A DNA stretch of 39,278 nucleotides from a virus. Below, one piece after another: positions 8,878 through 17,818 of the stretch. The notes under the pieces were generated by a model. That model was not told the origin of the DNA. It saw only the letters and a list, made by a program, of their open reading frames with translations, and did not search any database. The position numbers and the translations under genes are program-made. The stretch is from positions 1 to 39,278 of IMG/VR virus record IMGVR_UViG_3300047478_000128; one strand, 5' to 3'. How positions within the stretch are numbered: the first letter of the stretch is position 1; each line of letters starts with the position of its first letter.

Positions 8878-9105
8878 ATGACAGTTACAGTAAAAGACAA
8901 TAGCGACCTTCTGAACTTCCTAGTAACCCAAGCCGAGTCTCGCAAGGACTGGTTTGGGTTCGTTCAGCAGCGCATCACCGCAGTCGCTTTGGCGCATGAC
9001 ATTGCTCGTCATCACGCCGACAAAATGACACCAGAACAAGTGGCCGCATACGCCCTTGAACTGAACGAAGTCATCTACCACAAGATTATCAAAACCACAC
9101 GATAG
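8878..9105 (+). CDS. Small hypothetical protein in the tail module
   Basis: This 75-residue, mostly helical protein (motifs RKDWFGFVQQRITAVALAHD and KMTPEQVAAYALELNEVIYH) sits between tube and chaperone genes. I do not recognise it. The 11-base spacing on one side and 8-base spacing on the other, plus clean coding character, support a real gene. A role in tail assembly is inferred from position only. Confidence 0.65.
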   Translation: MTVTVKDNSDLLNFLVTQAESRKDWFGFVQQRITAVALAHDIARHHADKMTPEQVAAYALELNEVIYHKIIKTTR

Positions 9106-9113
9106 GACTCTAT

Positions 9114-9584
9114 ATGAGCAAGTTATCCTCTGCCTTCGGTAAGAAGTACGAGAGCGCAGTCGCGCAAATCCGAACAAAAACTTTCAGCATTGGCGGTCAC
9201 GAATTTAAGGTTCGTATCCCATTGACGGCTGAAATGAACGCCCTCCAAGAGCGCATTGCGAAGGTCGACGAAGACAAACTGCAAGCCAAGTTTGAGGGTA
9301 TGACAAAAGAGCTTCGTGAAGCTCCTCCCGCTGGCGTTGAAATCACGGCAAACGATGTCGTCATTGACGGAAAATCCACCCGTGAATTAGCGAATGCTGT
9401 TCTAATGATGGAAAGCCGAGTGGTTGAGTACATCCGATTGCTGATTCCTGTGAACGGTACGCTGGACGACATCACCTACGCCGAGATTGAGGAAGAATGG
9501 CCTCTGTCGGTTCAAATGGAGATTGTTGAGCGAATTAACGAAGCAATCCAGCCAGGCTACAAGGACACTCGAAAAAACTCCTAA
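9114..9584 (+). CDS. Tail assembly chaperone (gpG-like, pre-frameshift product)
   Basis: This 156-residue protein corresponds to lambda gpG: an early beta-rich half (TFSIGGHEFKVRIPLTAEMN) and a helical C-terminal half. It should coat the tape measure protein before tube polymerisation. The last codons before the stop contain an in-frame slippery heptamer, so some ribosomes make a longer G-T fusion. Start at ATG 9114. Confidence 0.85.
   Translation: MSKLSSAFGKKYESAVAQIRTKTFSIGGHEFKVRIPLTAEMNALQERIAKVDEDKLQAKFEGMTKELREAPPAGVEITANDVVIDGKSTRELANAVLMMESRVVEYIRLLIPVNGTLDDITYAEIEEEWPLSVQMEIVERINEAIQPGYKDTRKNS
9572..9578 (+). promoter_or_regulatory. Programmed -1 ribosomal frameshift site
   Basis: In the frame of the chaperone gene, codons CGA-AAA-AAC-TCC-TAA end the ORF, so the heptamer A AAA AAC is in the exact register for tandem -1 slippage. 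After slipping, the frame opens into an ORF with no start codon of its own for 75 bases and a typical gpT-like beginning. This is the conserved arrangement of siphovirus tail chaperones. Confidence 0.9.
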
Positions 9585-9931
9585 GGGATAACCGTCAGCA
9601 AGCCCGAGCGTATGTTTGGGCGCATGGTGGTTGTCCCGACAACATACCAGCGAATGAAATGCAGAACATTGAGATTATGTTCAGTGACGGAATCATAGGC
9701 AACAAGGCCACTTTGTTGGCCTTGAGTATGCTTACCACTGGCAACCTCAACTCAAAGCTCAAGCCTAATTCGCCTCCTTTCACAATGAATCATGTGCTTC
9801 CATCAACGCATGAGTACATCATTCCTCCTTTGAGCGATGAGGAGCAAAGAGAGCAGGCCAATCAGAAACTCATGGCATTTATGGCATCTTCGCCTAAAGC
9901 GCCTGAGAGCTTGAGAAAGGCATTCCAATGA
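9578..9931 (+). CDS. Tail assembly chaperone T domain (made only by -1 frameshift)
   Basis: Read in the -1 frame after the slippery site, this part continues LLRDNRQQARAYVWAHGG, then IPANEMQNIEIMFSDGIIG, a pattern common in gpT-like extensions. The T domain adds about 117 residues, giving a fusion of roughly 272 residues; it is thought to bind tube subunits and bring them to the tape measure. An internal ATG at 9659 exists, but the conserved stretch begins well before it, which argues for the fusion rather than independent translation. Its end overlaps the next ATG (9928). Confidence 0.85.
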   Translation, partial: LLRDNRQQARAYVWAHGGCPDNIPANEMQNIEIMFSDGIIGNKATLLALSMLTTGNLNSKLKPNSPPFTMNHVLPSTHEYIIPPLSDEEQREQANQKLMAFMASSPKAPESLRKAFQ

Positions 9932-10398
9932 GTGTAGAAATTTTCAAGGCAGAAGGGTTTGAGGAGCTTGAGAAACAGCTTCTCCAACTAGCCGAGGGAT
10001 TCCGTGGCGACTTGGTTATGCGTAACACCATGACCAAAGCCGTCAATGCCGCCATGCAGCCTGTTTTGGCAAGCGTACAGGCCAGAGCACCTTATGATGA
10101 AGACAACACCGGCCCAATCCATTTGAGAGACACAGCAAGGGCTAATGCAAGGATTCCTACGGCGGCAGATAGGAAGTCTGAGTATGTGTCTCAAACAGAT
10201 GCTGTGATTGGTGTTGTCTCGGTCAAAAAGAGCGCCGTTTCCTTGTCTCAGGAGTTTGGAAACGCTAGAACCGCCGCTCAACCGTATCTGAGAGTTTCGC
10301 TAGAAAGTAATCGCGACAATATCATCAACATACTAAAATCTGAACTGGCTGTGAGCATCCCTGCTTACGCAAAGAAACTAGCCAAACGGAAGATTTAA
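9928..10398 (+). CDS. HK97 gp10-like head-tail/tail component
   Basis: The 156-residue protein opens with a GFEELEKQLLQLAEGFRGDL helix, has the VLASVQARAPYDEDNTGPIHLRDT block (an AP..TG.L.. motif) and the late AQPYLRVSLESNRDNI segment, together typical of HK97 gp10-type proteins. These usually lie near the head-tail joining genes, so its place after the chaperone is slightly shifted. Its start overlaps the frameshifted ORF's stop (ATGA). Tail completion is the likely role. Confidence 0.75.
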   Translation: MSVEIFKAEGFEELEKQLLQLAEGFRGDLVMRNTMTKAVNAAMQPVLASVQARAPYDEDNTGPIHLRDTARANARIPTAADRKSEYVSQTDAVIGVVSVKKSAVSLSQEFGNARTAAQPYLRVSLESNRDNIINILKSELAVSIPAYAKKLAKRKI

Positions 10399-10399
10399 C

Positions 10400-12787
10400 A
10401 TGGCCGCATCACAAAACATCGCTCGACTTGGCATTGTCCTTGGCATGGACTCTGGCGAACTTGTCAGAGAAATTGAGGAAGCTCAGAAAAAGTTTGGCAA
10501 GTTCAAGTCCCAAATCAAGCGTGACAGTGAAGATGCGGCTAAAGAAATTGTGCGCCTTGAGATGGCGACTCGTAACTATGGCAAGACGCTCACAGAAGTC
10601 GAAAAGATTGAGGAGCAGATTCGTCTTGGCAAGTACAAACACCAACCAGATACCATCATCAATGGCTTGAAAGCTCAAGCCGCAGCATACGACAAGGTAG
10701 CTGCCGCAGCTAAAGCCGCAGAGCAGGCCAAGATGGGTAAGGGCGGGATGACCGCCCAACAGCAAGCTGCCCTTGGCTATCAGACAACCGACATCATCAC
10801 CAGCTTGGCTGGCGGTCAAAACCCAATGATGGTTCTGTTGCAACAGGGCGGTCAACTGCGCGACCAGTTTGGCGGCTTCAAGCCTCTATTCCAAGGTATT
10901 GCATCCGCCGTAACGCCTGCAATGGTTGCGTTTACAGGGCTTGCTGCTTCTATGGGGGTTCTTGGTCTTGCCTTCGTAAAGGGCGAGGAGGAATCCAACA
11001 AATTCCGCAACTCAATGATTTTGACTGGTAACTTTGCTGGCATTGCAATTGACAAGTTCAATTCATTGGCGACAACAATCAGTAGCAAATACAACTCTGC
11101 AATTGGCGACTCAAGAGAAATCATGCAGACCTTGGTTGCCTCTGGTCAATTTACAGAGAAAACCTTGTCATCCGTTGGTTCTCTCATCACCAAAGTCGCC
11201 TCCCTTTCTGGCGAGGCTGCTGCTGATGTGGCAAAAGGACTCATCCCATCTTTGGATGGCTCTGCTTCGTCCGCCAAGAAGCTGAACGACCAGTACCATT
11301 TCCTGACCCTTGCTCAATACAAGCAGATTGAGGCGTTGAATCGTCAAGGCCAAGCTCAAGAGGCTATCAAGGTTACGTCTGATGCTTTGCTGGAAAAGTT
11401 AGATTCTCAGGCCAAGAAGCTAGGCTACCTTGAAACCCTTTGGAAGAATCTAAAGAACGCCGCCAGTGGTTTCTGGGATTGGTTGAAAAGCATTGGCCGT
11501 GATGACCCAACAAAGGCCATCAAAGACCTTGAAGACCAAATGGAAAGAACAATGGAGGGTGTTGCTTATAGAAATGGCAACACTAAGCTCTATGACGCAT
11601 TGAAGGCCAAGCGTGACCGAATTAAGGCAGAGCTTGCCGCAGAAACGGCAAAAGTAGAAGCCGACTCCAAATCTGCCGAAAAGAACAAGGAGAAGATTGA
11701 CGCATACTCTGCTGCCGGTGGTTCTTCAAAAGCTATTTCAATTGCACAAAAGACATCGGACATAATTGCCCAAATGGAGTATGAGAAGAAGGCCGCAGGT
11801 CTTCAAAAGATTGCTCAGATTGATCTTGCTGCAACTCGCGATATTGAGATTGCAAAAAATGAAATTGCGAAACGTAATGCCGACGAGCGTTTTGCTATGG
11901 CTGCTTTAAATGCCGATGAATTGGCTGCGCGTATTAAGCAAATTGAGGCAAAAGCAAATCGAGAAAAAGAAGACCTCTACAAAGAGTCTCGCAACAAGTT
12001 CCGCGACTTGGCTCAAACAGAGCAAGACTCGATTGACAAAGAGCGCGAGCGTCTTCAAGTTTACAAAGAAAACATCTTATCCAGTCAACAAGATTTGGAT
12101 ATTGCCTTGTCTCGTCTAAAGACTCAGCAAGAGCTGGTAACGCTCAACAAGCAAGAGAACATGAAGGATGCAGACCGAGAGGCGGCTGCCGCGCGTATTC
12201 AATACCTTGACAAGCAACGTGAAGCGGTCATTATGCAGCGTGAAGAATTGAAGCGCCTGCAAGACATGAATCAGTCCGTGTTTAACAACATGGGCAATGC
12301 CATCGACAACTTCGTTCGCACTGGCAAGTTATCGTTCAAAGACCTGACTCGCAGCATCATTCAAGACCTCATCTCGATTGCGATGAAGGCTCAGATGATG
12401 GCTATGTTCAAGGGATTTAATTTCTTTGGAAATCTTGGTACGGCAATGACTTATGGGACAAATGTTGGCTCGCAGCAAACGTCAATGCTTGCTGCTCAAG
12501 AGGCGGGAATGAGAGCCAATGGCGGCGATGTTCAAGGCGGTATGCCTTACTATGTAGGCGAACAAGGCCCAGAACTGTTTGTGCCACAAGGCGCAGGCAC
12601 AATCATGCCAAACAAGATGCTTGGTGCTATGTCAAACAATCAACCTCAAGTCGTCTACAACGGCCCATACATCGCCAACATGAGCGCAATTGATACTCAG
12701 TCTGCAACGCAATTCTTGGCAAAGAACAAACAGACAATCTGGGCTGTCAATCAGTCTGCCCAACGGTCTTTACCAGTGAGCAAGTAA
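10400..12787 (+). CDS. Tape measure protein
   Basis: The 795-residue protein sets tail length and is ejected with DNA. Evidence includes the TTDIITSLAGGQNPMMVLLQ motif (from residue 129) common in prophage tape measures, a hydrophobic stretch (about 160-195), long coiled-coil segments (about 370-620) rich in K, E, A and Q, and a lambda-H-like C-terminal block with FVRTGKLSFKDLTRSIIQDL (from about 638). By the rule of about 0.15 nm per residue the tail should be near 120 nm. It begins two bases after the previous stop. Confidence 0.92.
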   Translation: MAASQNIARLGIVLGMDSGELVREIEEAQKKFGKFKSQIKRDSEDAAKEIVRLEMATRNYGKTLTEVEKIEEQIRLGKYKHQPDTIINGLKAQAAAYDKVAAAAKAAEQAKMGKGGMTAQQQAALGYQTTDIITSLAGGQNPMMVLLQQGGQLRDQFGGFKPLFQGIASAVTPAMVAFTGLAASMGVLGLAFVKGEEESNKFRNSMILTGNFAGIAIDKFNSLATTISSKYNSAIGDSREIMQTLVASGQFTEKTLSSVGSLITKVASLSGEAAADVAKGLIPSLDGSASSAKKLNDQYHFLTLAQYKQIEALNRQGQAQEAIKVTSDALLEKLDSQAKKLGYLETLWKNLKNAASGFWDWLKSIGRDDPTKAIKDLEDQMERTMEGVAYRNGNTKLYDALKAKRDRIKAELAAETAKVEADSKSAEKNKEKIDAYSAAGGSSKAISIAQKTSDIIAQMEYEKKAAGLQKIAQIDLAATRDIEIAKNEIAKRNADERFAMAALNADELAARIKQIEAKANREKEDLYKESRNKFRDLAQTEQDSIDKERERLQVYKENILSSQQDLDIALSRLKTQQELVTLNKQENMKDADREAAAARIQYLDKQREAVIMQREELKRLQDMNQSVFNNMGNAIDNFVRTGKLSFKDLTRSIIQDLISIAMKAQMMAMFKGFNFFGNLGTAMTYGTNVGSQQTSMLAAQEAGMRANGGDVQGGMPYYVGEQGPELFVPQGAGTIMPNKMLGAMSNNQPQVVYNGPYIANMSAIDTQSATQFLAKNKQTIWAVNQSAQRSLPVSK

Positions 12788-12788
12788 C

Positions 12789-13469
12789 ATGAGTTTGCAA
12801 ACCATCCTCTCAATCAGTGAATCTGTTGGCATCAATGACCAACGCTTTATTGGTCAAACAGTCAGTCGCAACCAAAAGATTACAACGTCAGAGATTCTGA
12901 CTGTGGTTCCTTTTGCGTTTGAACTCAAGCCGATGAACTACCTTCTGTATTCACAGAATCGTGGTGTATTAAATAGCTTGCGTATTCCTGACAAATCCTT
13001 GACACAGTATTTGAACTTTGGCTCGACTGGTTGGTTGAACTACATTCAGTATCAAGGCGACATGAATGCAGGCCAAATTTCTGCCTGTCAATGGCAAACT
13101 TCAAGTGCAAATAAGATTTTGGTGCTTGGCTCTTTGCCTTCCATTTCTAGCTCGGCGTACTTGTTTAAAGCCGGAGACTTTGTTCAGGTTGGACTGTACT
13201 CATACATTGTGACCGCAGATGTTTTGCGAGGTTCTGGAACCACGGTAAACGTGCCAGTTCATCGGAGTCTGATTGATGCGCTTATATCACCTGTTGCCTG
13301 TGTTGCCGGAGAATTCGGGACGACAGTTTCTATGGGCGGCTCAACTTACACAGGCATCACATTTCCTGTTGTGCTTCGCGACTATCCAACATACACTCTG
13401 ATGCCAATCACAAACGACTCCTTTATCAACTGGAGCGGGTCATTTAAAGCGTTTGAAAGTGTCCTATGA
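12789..13469 (+). CDS. Probable distal tail / minor tail protein
   Basis: This 226-residue beta-rich protein follows the tape measure, the place of the distal tail protein. Recognisable segments are LFKAGDFVQVGLYSYIVTAD, RGSGTTVNVPVHRSLI and the C-terminal TFPVVLRDYPTYTLMPI ending with WSGSFKAFE. I have seen similar minor tail proteins in phage but cannot name the family. The next ORF overlaps by ATGA. Confidence 0.65.
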   Translation: MSLQTILSISESVGINDQRFIGQTVSRNQKITTSEILTVVPFAFELKPMNYLLYSQNRGVLNSLRIPDKSLTQYLNFGSTGWLNYIQYQGDMNAGQISACQWQTSSANKILVLGSLPSISSSAYLFKAGDFVQVGLYSYIVTADVLRGSGTTVNVPVHRSLIDALISPVACVAGEFGTTVSMGGSTYTGITFPVVLRDYPTYTLMPITNDSFINWSGSFKAFESVL

Positions 13470-14059
13470 ATGTAATTGCGCCCGTAGATGGAACCAACAA
13501 TATCCGAATTGCGGATTTTGTTCGCATAAATAACGGCACAGACATCTATCGCTTTACTACTGCTCCATCGGATACGCTTGTTCCTGCTGTTGATTCAACT
13601 GCCTTTAGTGCTGTTGGAACTTTGATGAGGGTTGGCGATGTCCAGCGCGACATTAAAAGCACCGCAAACGAAACAACCGTCACGCTTGTTGGCATAGATA
13701 CAACCATGCTTGGATGGGTTCTAAGCCAGAACGTGAAAGGTTCTGCAATCCAGATGTGGCATGGCTTTTACAATGAAAACAACCAACTAATTACCTCTGG
13801 TGGTGCTGGTGGTTTGTATCAATTTTTCAGTGGAATCGTGACATCATTCACAATCTCTGAAACATGGATGGAAGAAGCCCGTGGGTATGTTGGGACAATT
13901 ACCGTTTCGGCATCTGCCATCCAATTGATCTTGCAAAACCGCATCGCAGGCCGATACACAAACAACAACTCTTGGCAATTTTTCAATAATGGTGATACCT
14001 CAATGAATCGTGTGAACTTCATTCAGACTATCAATTACGCATTTGGAAAATCTGCATGA
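13466..14059 (+). CDS. Tail-tip/baseplate hub-associated protein
   Basis: The 197-residue protein has the layout of minor tail proteins that precede J: LVGIDTTMLGWVLSQNVKGS, a MWHGFYNENNQ strand, LYQFFSGIVTSF, and a C-terminal RIAGRYTNNNSWQFFNNGDT segment followed by NFIQTINYAFGKSA. The GR-x-N-S-Q and final WGK/FGK pattern recurs in tail hub proteins of Proteobacterial phages. Start and stop both overlap neighbours by four bases, so it is translationally coupled. Confidence 0.6.
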   Translation: MNVIAPVDGTNNIRIADFVRINNGTDIYRFTTAPSDTLVPAVDSTAFSAVGTLMRVGDVQRDIKSTANETTVTLVGIDTTMLGWVLSQNVKGSAIQMWHGFYNENNQLITSGGAGGLYQFFSGIVTSFTISETWMEEARGYVGTITVSASAIQLILQNRIAGRYTNNNSWQFFNNGDTSMNRVNFIQTINYAFGKSA

Positions 14060-14502
14060 TTGTTCGCCGCGCAAATCCGTTTGACATTCCAGTTTTGCTG
14101 GATATGCTTCGGCGATATAGAAAATTGACCCCTTTGGCATTCTTGGCGGAGGCGGATGATGCGGAGTATGTGACACGGCTTTTAACTGAACTGATGGCTG
14201 GCAAGGGTGTTGTCTTGGTGGTTGAAAACGATGGGGTGGTTGGAATGTTGGCCGCTTCAATCTCTGCAAGCATCTGGTCGCCAAGGCATTTTTTGATGAC
14301 CGAGCTGGCTTATTGGGTTGAGCCTGAATGTCGCGGTGGCACAGCGGGGTATAGATTGCTCGCCGAATACAGAAAAATAGGCGAGCAAATGAAAGAAGAA
14401 AAGCGTATATGCAATTTCTTAATCAGTAAAATGAGCAATAGCCCGAATCTTCAATACCAGAAGTTCGGATTCGACAAACTAGAAGAATTTTGGGTGGCCT
14501 AA
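14056..14502 (+). CDS. GNAT-family N-acetyltransferase
   Basis: The 148-residue protein opens with MIVRRANPFDIPVLLDML, a usual GNAT N-terminus, and has motif A in AYWVEPECRGGTAGYRLLAEY (about residues 88-108, split here only for its acetyl-CoA P-loop RGGTAG). The C-terminal QKFGFDKLEEFW is the usual motif B end (Y.K.GF). The enzyme should transfer an acetyl group from acetyl-CoA to an unknown amine. It is inserted, with four-base coupling, between tail-tip genes, which suggests a structural protein or host-surface target, though that is inference. Confidence 0.82.
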   Translation: MIVRRANPFDIPVLLDMLRRYRKLTPLAFLAEADDAEYVTRLLTELMAGKGVVLVVENDGVVGMLAASISASIWSPRHFLMTELAYWVEPECRGGTAGYRLLAEYRKIGEQMKEEKRICNFLISKMSNSPNLQYQKFGFDKLEEFWVA

Positions 14503-14503
14503 T

Positions 14504-17500
14504 ATGCCGGGTTCAATCATTGTTGCTGCCATCATGGAGGTTGCTGTTGTCGAGTTTACTATCGGCATGACGGTAGCTGCCTTTGCCATTAACATGGTTG
14601 CGTCTTCAATTATCAGTAAAGCGTTTGGGCCGCAAGCTCCAAATGTCAATGATGCAACTCAGAATCCCGGCAACAGGATGCAAATACCCCCCGCTGGAGA
14701 TAATAAGGTTCCAGTGGTTTATGGCTCCGCTTATCTCGGCGGCATCATTACAGACCTAAGCATCACTTCTGATAACCAGAAAATGTTTTATGTCCTCACG
14801 CTTGCAGAAGTCACGAACACTGAGACTGGCGGAACTCCAGACACTTACACATTTGGTGATGTGTATTGGGGTGGTAAAAAATGCGTTTTTGATACAGGTT
14901 CAAATTCCGAGAAAGTCATTGGACTTTTGGATGAATCCACAGGAATTACAGATACGACCGTAGCTGGAAAGATGAACATTTACTTGTTCAGAAACGGCTC
15001 ATCATCTGGTGTAAACACATCTTTGACAGCTATCCAGATAATGCAGACCTCCGGATTGGTCTACACATGGGATTCGACAAAGCTGATGAGCAATGTTGCG
15101 TTTGCAATCATTGAGTTGACTTACAACTCGGAAGCAAACATCACGGGCATTCAGCAAACGAAATTTCAGATTACCAATAGTCGATACAAGCCGGGTGATT
15201 GTTTTAGTGATTACTGGCAATCAGCTCGATATGGTGCTGGCCTTTCTTTGTCTGAAATCAACACGACATCACTTGCCGCGCTGAACGCCTATTGCGACGA
15301 GACATTTACCTACACACCATACTCGGGCGGCTCTGCCACCCAGACTAGATTTCGTTTTGATGGGGTGCTTGACACAAACAACACCATTATGACAAATATG
15401 CAATCAATGGCTTCGTGCTGTGATTGCTTGATTAAGTACAACGAGATTTCTGGTCAATGGGGTGTAATTGTTCAAAAACCGTCCTACACGGTATCAATGG
15501 CAATTGACAATTCAAACATGGTGTCTGCCATTCAAGTGTCGCCAATTGATTTGGCCTCAAGCTACAACATTGCCGAAGTCAAGTTCCCAGACAGCACTGC
15601 TCAAGATAGCTTCAACAGCGCAACATTTGACTTAGCCGTGATTGACCCATCATTGCTTTATCCTAATGAGCCAATCAACAAGCAGACGATCAGCCTTCCT
15701 TTGGTGAACAACAGTGTTCGATCTCAGTATTTGGCAAACCGATTCTTGGAATCAGCCAGAGAAGATTTGCAGATAAAGGTCGATGTTGACTTTTCGGGTA
15801 TTCAACTTGAAGCTGGCGATATTGTTACGATGACGAACCCTAGTTATGGGTGGGTTGCAAAGCTGTTCCGTGTTAGTCAAATTACTGAAAAGTTTGGCGA
15901 TGACGGTACGATCACGGCCTCTTTGACGTTGATGGAATTCAATCCTGAGGTCTATGACGACAAAAACATTACTCAGTTCACTCCGTCTCCAAATACGGGC
16001 ATTGGCTCTCCTTTGGGATTTGGAACCTTATATGCTCCATCTGTAACAAATGTTCAAGCCTCGGCTCCTGTTCCTTCGTTTGATGTTGCAGTCACAGCCG
16101 CAAGCAATGGCATTGTCCAGTACGCAGAAGTTTATTACTCAGCTTACGCATCACCAACCGAGTCTCAACGATTCTTTGCTGGCACAACCGCCGTGAATCC
16201 CGGAGGCAATCCATACACACCCTCTGCCTCTATGGGGGTTGTGACTATCGGTGGAATTCCTCAAGGCGATTGGTATTTCGCTGTCAAATATGTGAACTCA
16301 CTTGGCTCAAGCGACTTTTCGGCATCGTCTGCTGTATTTCAATGGCGGCCATATACGTTCCAGTTTTCTCAGCGTTATCTTTCTGTTGCTTATGCTGACG
16401 ATATTTCTGGTGGTGGGTTCTCTTTGTCTCCAACTAGCAAAGAGTTTTTTGGTTTGCTCAATCAGTCGGATACAACAATTTCAACATCTCCGTCTGCATA
16501 TACATGGTATGACGCAAATCCTGATTTCGCTTTGGACAACTTCTTGTTGTTTGCAAGTCGTCAGAATAGAAAGTTTACGTTTGCGTCTGGAGGCGCTGTT
16601 TATGCAAGTCAAACGGGAACTTACGTCCCATCTGATACGACTACATACGATCAGTCTCTTTGGTCAGCATTGCCTGATGGAACGAATATCATTGATCTTG
16701 ACGCAAGAACTGGTCAATTGATTCGTGTTGGCACATCTGCAATCTCATCTTCTGATGGTTTAATTAAAGTTGTAAACAATCAGACGGGTCAAATCATTGC
16801 CCAACTTGATCGTTTCTTGAACTTTGGTGATGGAGTAAATCAAAAGACATTCCCTGTCTCCGCCTTGACCATTGATGTTTTTGGTCGTGTGGTTGGCGTT
16901 GTTGACCCCGATGAGTTTTTCTTCACATCAAGTGTTTTTGCTGCAGCGGCTGGTCAAACATCTTTTTCCGTTACTCATGTGGTAGGCCAAGTTCTTGTGT
17001 TTAAAAACGGCATATTGTTGAGTTCTTCTGATTACACGGAAACAACATCGACTGTTGTGCTGAATGTCGCCTGCTCCTTAAATGACAGAATTACAATTTT
17101 GAACATGAGGGCAACATCTACATTGGCTTACTATGAGCCTTTGAACATTACTGTTGCTTCTGTTTCTTCATCAACTGTTACTTACAGCTCTAGTTCATCG
17201 CCTTACCAGTACATCAATGCTGGCGATAAAGTGACTTTTGTAAATGCTGGAACCCCAACTCAGTACACGGTAAGCACTGTTAACTATACAACCCGGCAGA
17301 TTACGTTTGCAACATCTCCGACAGGGATTGTCACTGGAACACCTTTGTACCGATATAGGAATGCCGCAACGTCATATACCCCATTTAGTCGTCAAGATAT
17401 TTCCTTGTCTGGCGTATCTAGCTACACCCCGACAGAATGGTCGTTCAGGTCTGGTTTCGAATTGATTTTTATCAACGGCTCTATTTTGAACGAAATTGAT

Positions 17501-17818
17501 TACGATCTGACAAGCGGAACCTTGAGCGGACTGCCGGATTTGACGAGCGGAATCATGTCTGTGATTCAATTCTCGGAAAATAGCTTTAGTGTTCCATGCT
17601 CGGCTGTGACCAACACATTGACAACCACAACCACAGGCCAGAATGTTTACAGCTTTGACCATAACGCCGATGCGTTTGAACTCTATGCAAACGGCGCATT
17701 GCTAACCGATGGTGTTGACTTTACAGAAAACCCCACAACCTTTACACTAGCGTCTACCCCGACGAATAGCTACACGATTCTTCAACAACAAACTTTTGCA
17801 AGGGCAGGTGCGGCATGA
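14504..17818 (+). CDS. Tail tip attachment / host specificity protein (J-like)
   Basis: The 1104-residue protein is the central tail fibre hub. The N-terminal part has KVPVVYGSAYLGGIITDLSI (from residue 68) and later DCFSDYWQSARYGAGLSLSE, WGVIVQKPSYTVS and the gp27-like hub block SGIQLEAGDIVTMTNPSYGW, typical of J proteins. A fibronectin III-like region follows (about 510-625). The C-terminal third holds three copies of a beta motif (hydrophobic strand, NG-x-LL, D-[YF]-T/E) near residues 805-869, 971-1025 and 1045-1098. Host contact is expected in the C-terminal part. It couples to the fibre gene by an ATGA overlap. Confidence 0.88.
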   Translation: MPGSIIVAAIMEVAVVEFTIGMTVAAFAINMVASSIISKAFGPQAPNVNDATQNPGNRMQIPPAGDNKVPVVYGSAYLGGIITDLSITSDNQKMFYVLTLAEVTNTETGGTPDTYTFGDVYWGGKKCVFDTGSNSEKVIGLLDESTGITDTTVAGKMNIYLFRNGSSSGVNTSLTAIQIMQTSGLVYTWDSTKLMSNVAFAIIELTYNSEANITGIQQTKFQITNSRYKPGDCFSDYWQSARYGAGLSLSEINTTSLAALNAYCDETFTYTPYSGGSATQTRFRFDGVLDTNNTIMTNMQSMASCCDCLIKYNEISGQWGVIVQKPSYTVSMAIDNSNMVSAIQVSPIDLASSYNIAEVKFPDSTAQDSFNSATFDLAVIDPSLLYPNEPINKQTISLPLVNNSVRSQYLANRFLESAREDLQIKVDVDFSGIQLEAGDIVTMTNPSYGWVAKLFRVSQITEKFGDDGTITASLTLMEFNPEVYDDKNITQFTPSPNTGIGSPLGFGTLYAPSVTNVQASAPVPSFDVAVTAASNGIVQYAEVYYSAYASPTESQRFFAGTTAVNPGGNPYTPSASMGVVTIGGIPQGDWYFAVKYVNSLGSSDFSASSAVFQWRPYTFQFSQRYLSVAYADDISGGGFSLSPTSKEFFGLLNQSDTTISTSPSAYTWYDANPDFALDNFLLFASRQNRKFTFASGGAVYASQTGTYVPSDTTTYDQSLWSALPDGTNIIDLDARTGQLIRVGTSAISSSDGLIKVVNNQTGQIIAQLDRFLNFGDGVNQKTFPVSALTIDVFGRVVGVVDPDEFFFTSSVFAAAAGQTSFSVTHVVGQVLVFKNGILLSSSDYTETTSTVVLNVACSLNDRITILNMRATSTLAYYEPLNITVASVSSSTVTYSSSSSPYQYINAGDKVTFVNAGTPTQYTVSTVNYTTRQITFATSPTGIVTGTPLYRYRNAATSYTPFSRQDISLSGVSSYTPTEWSFRSGFELIFINGSILNEIDYDLTSGTLSGLPDLTSGIMSVIQFSENSFSVPCSAVTNTLTTTTTGQNVYSFDHNADAFELYANGALLTDGVDFTENPTTFTLASTPTNSYTILQQQTFARAGAA

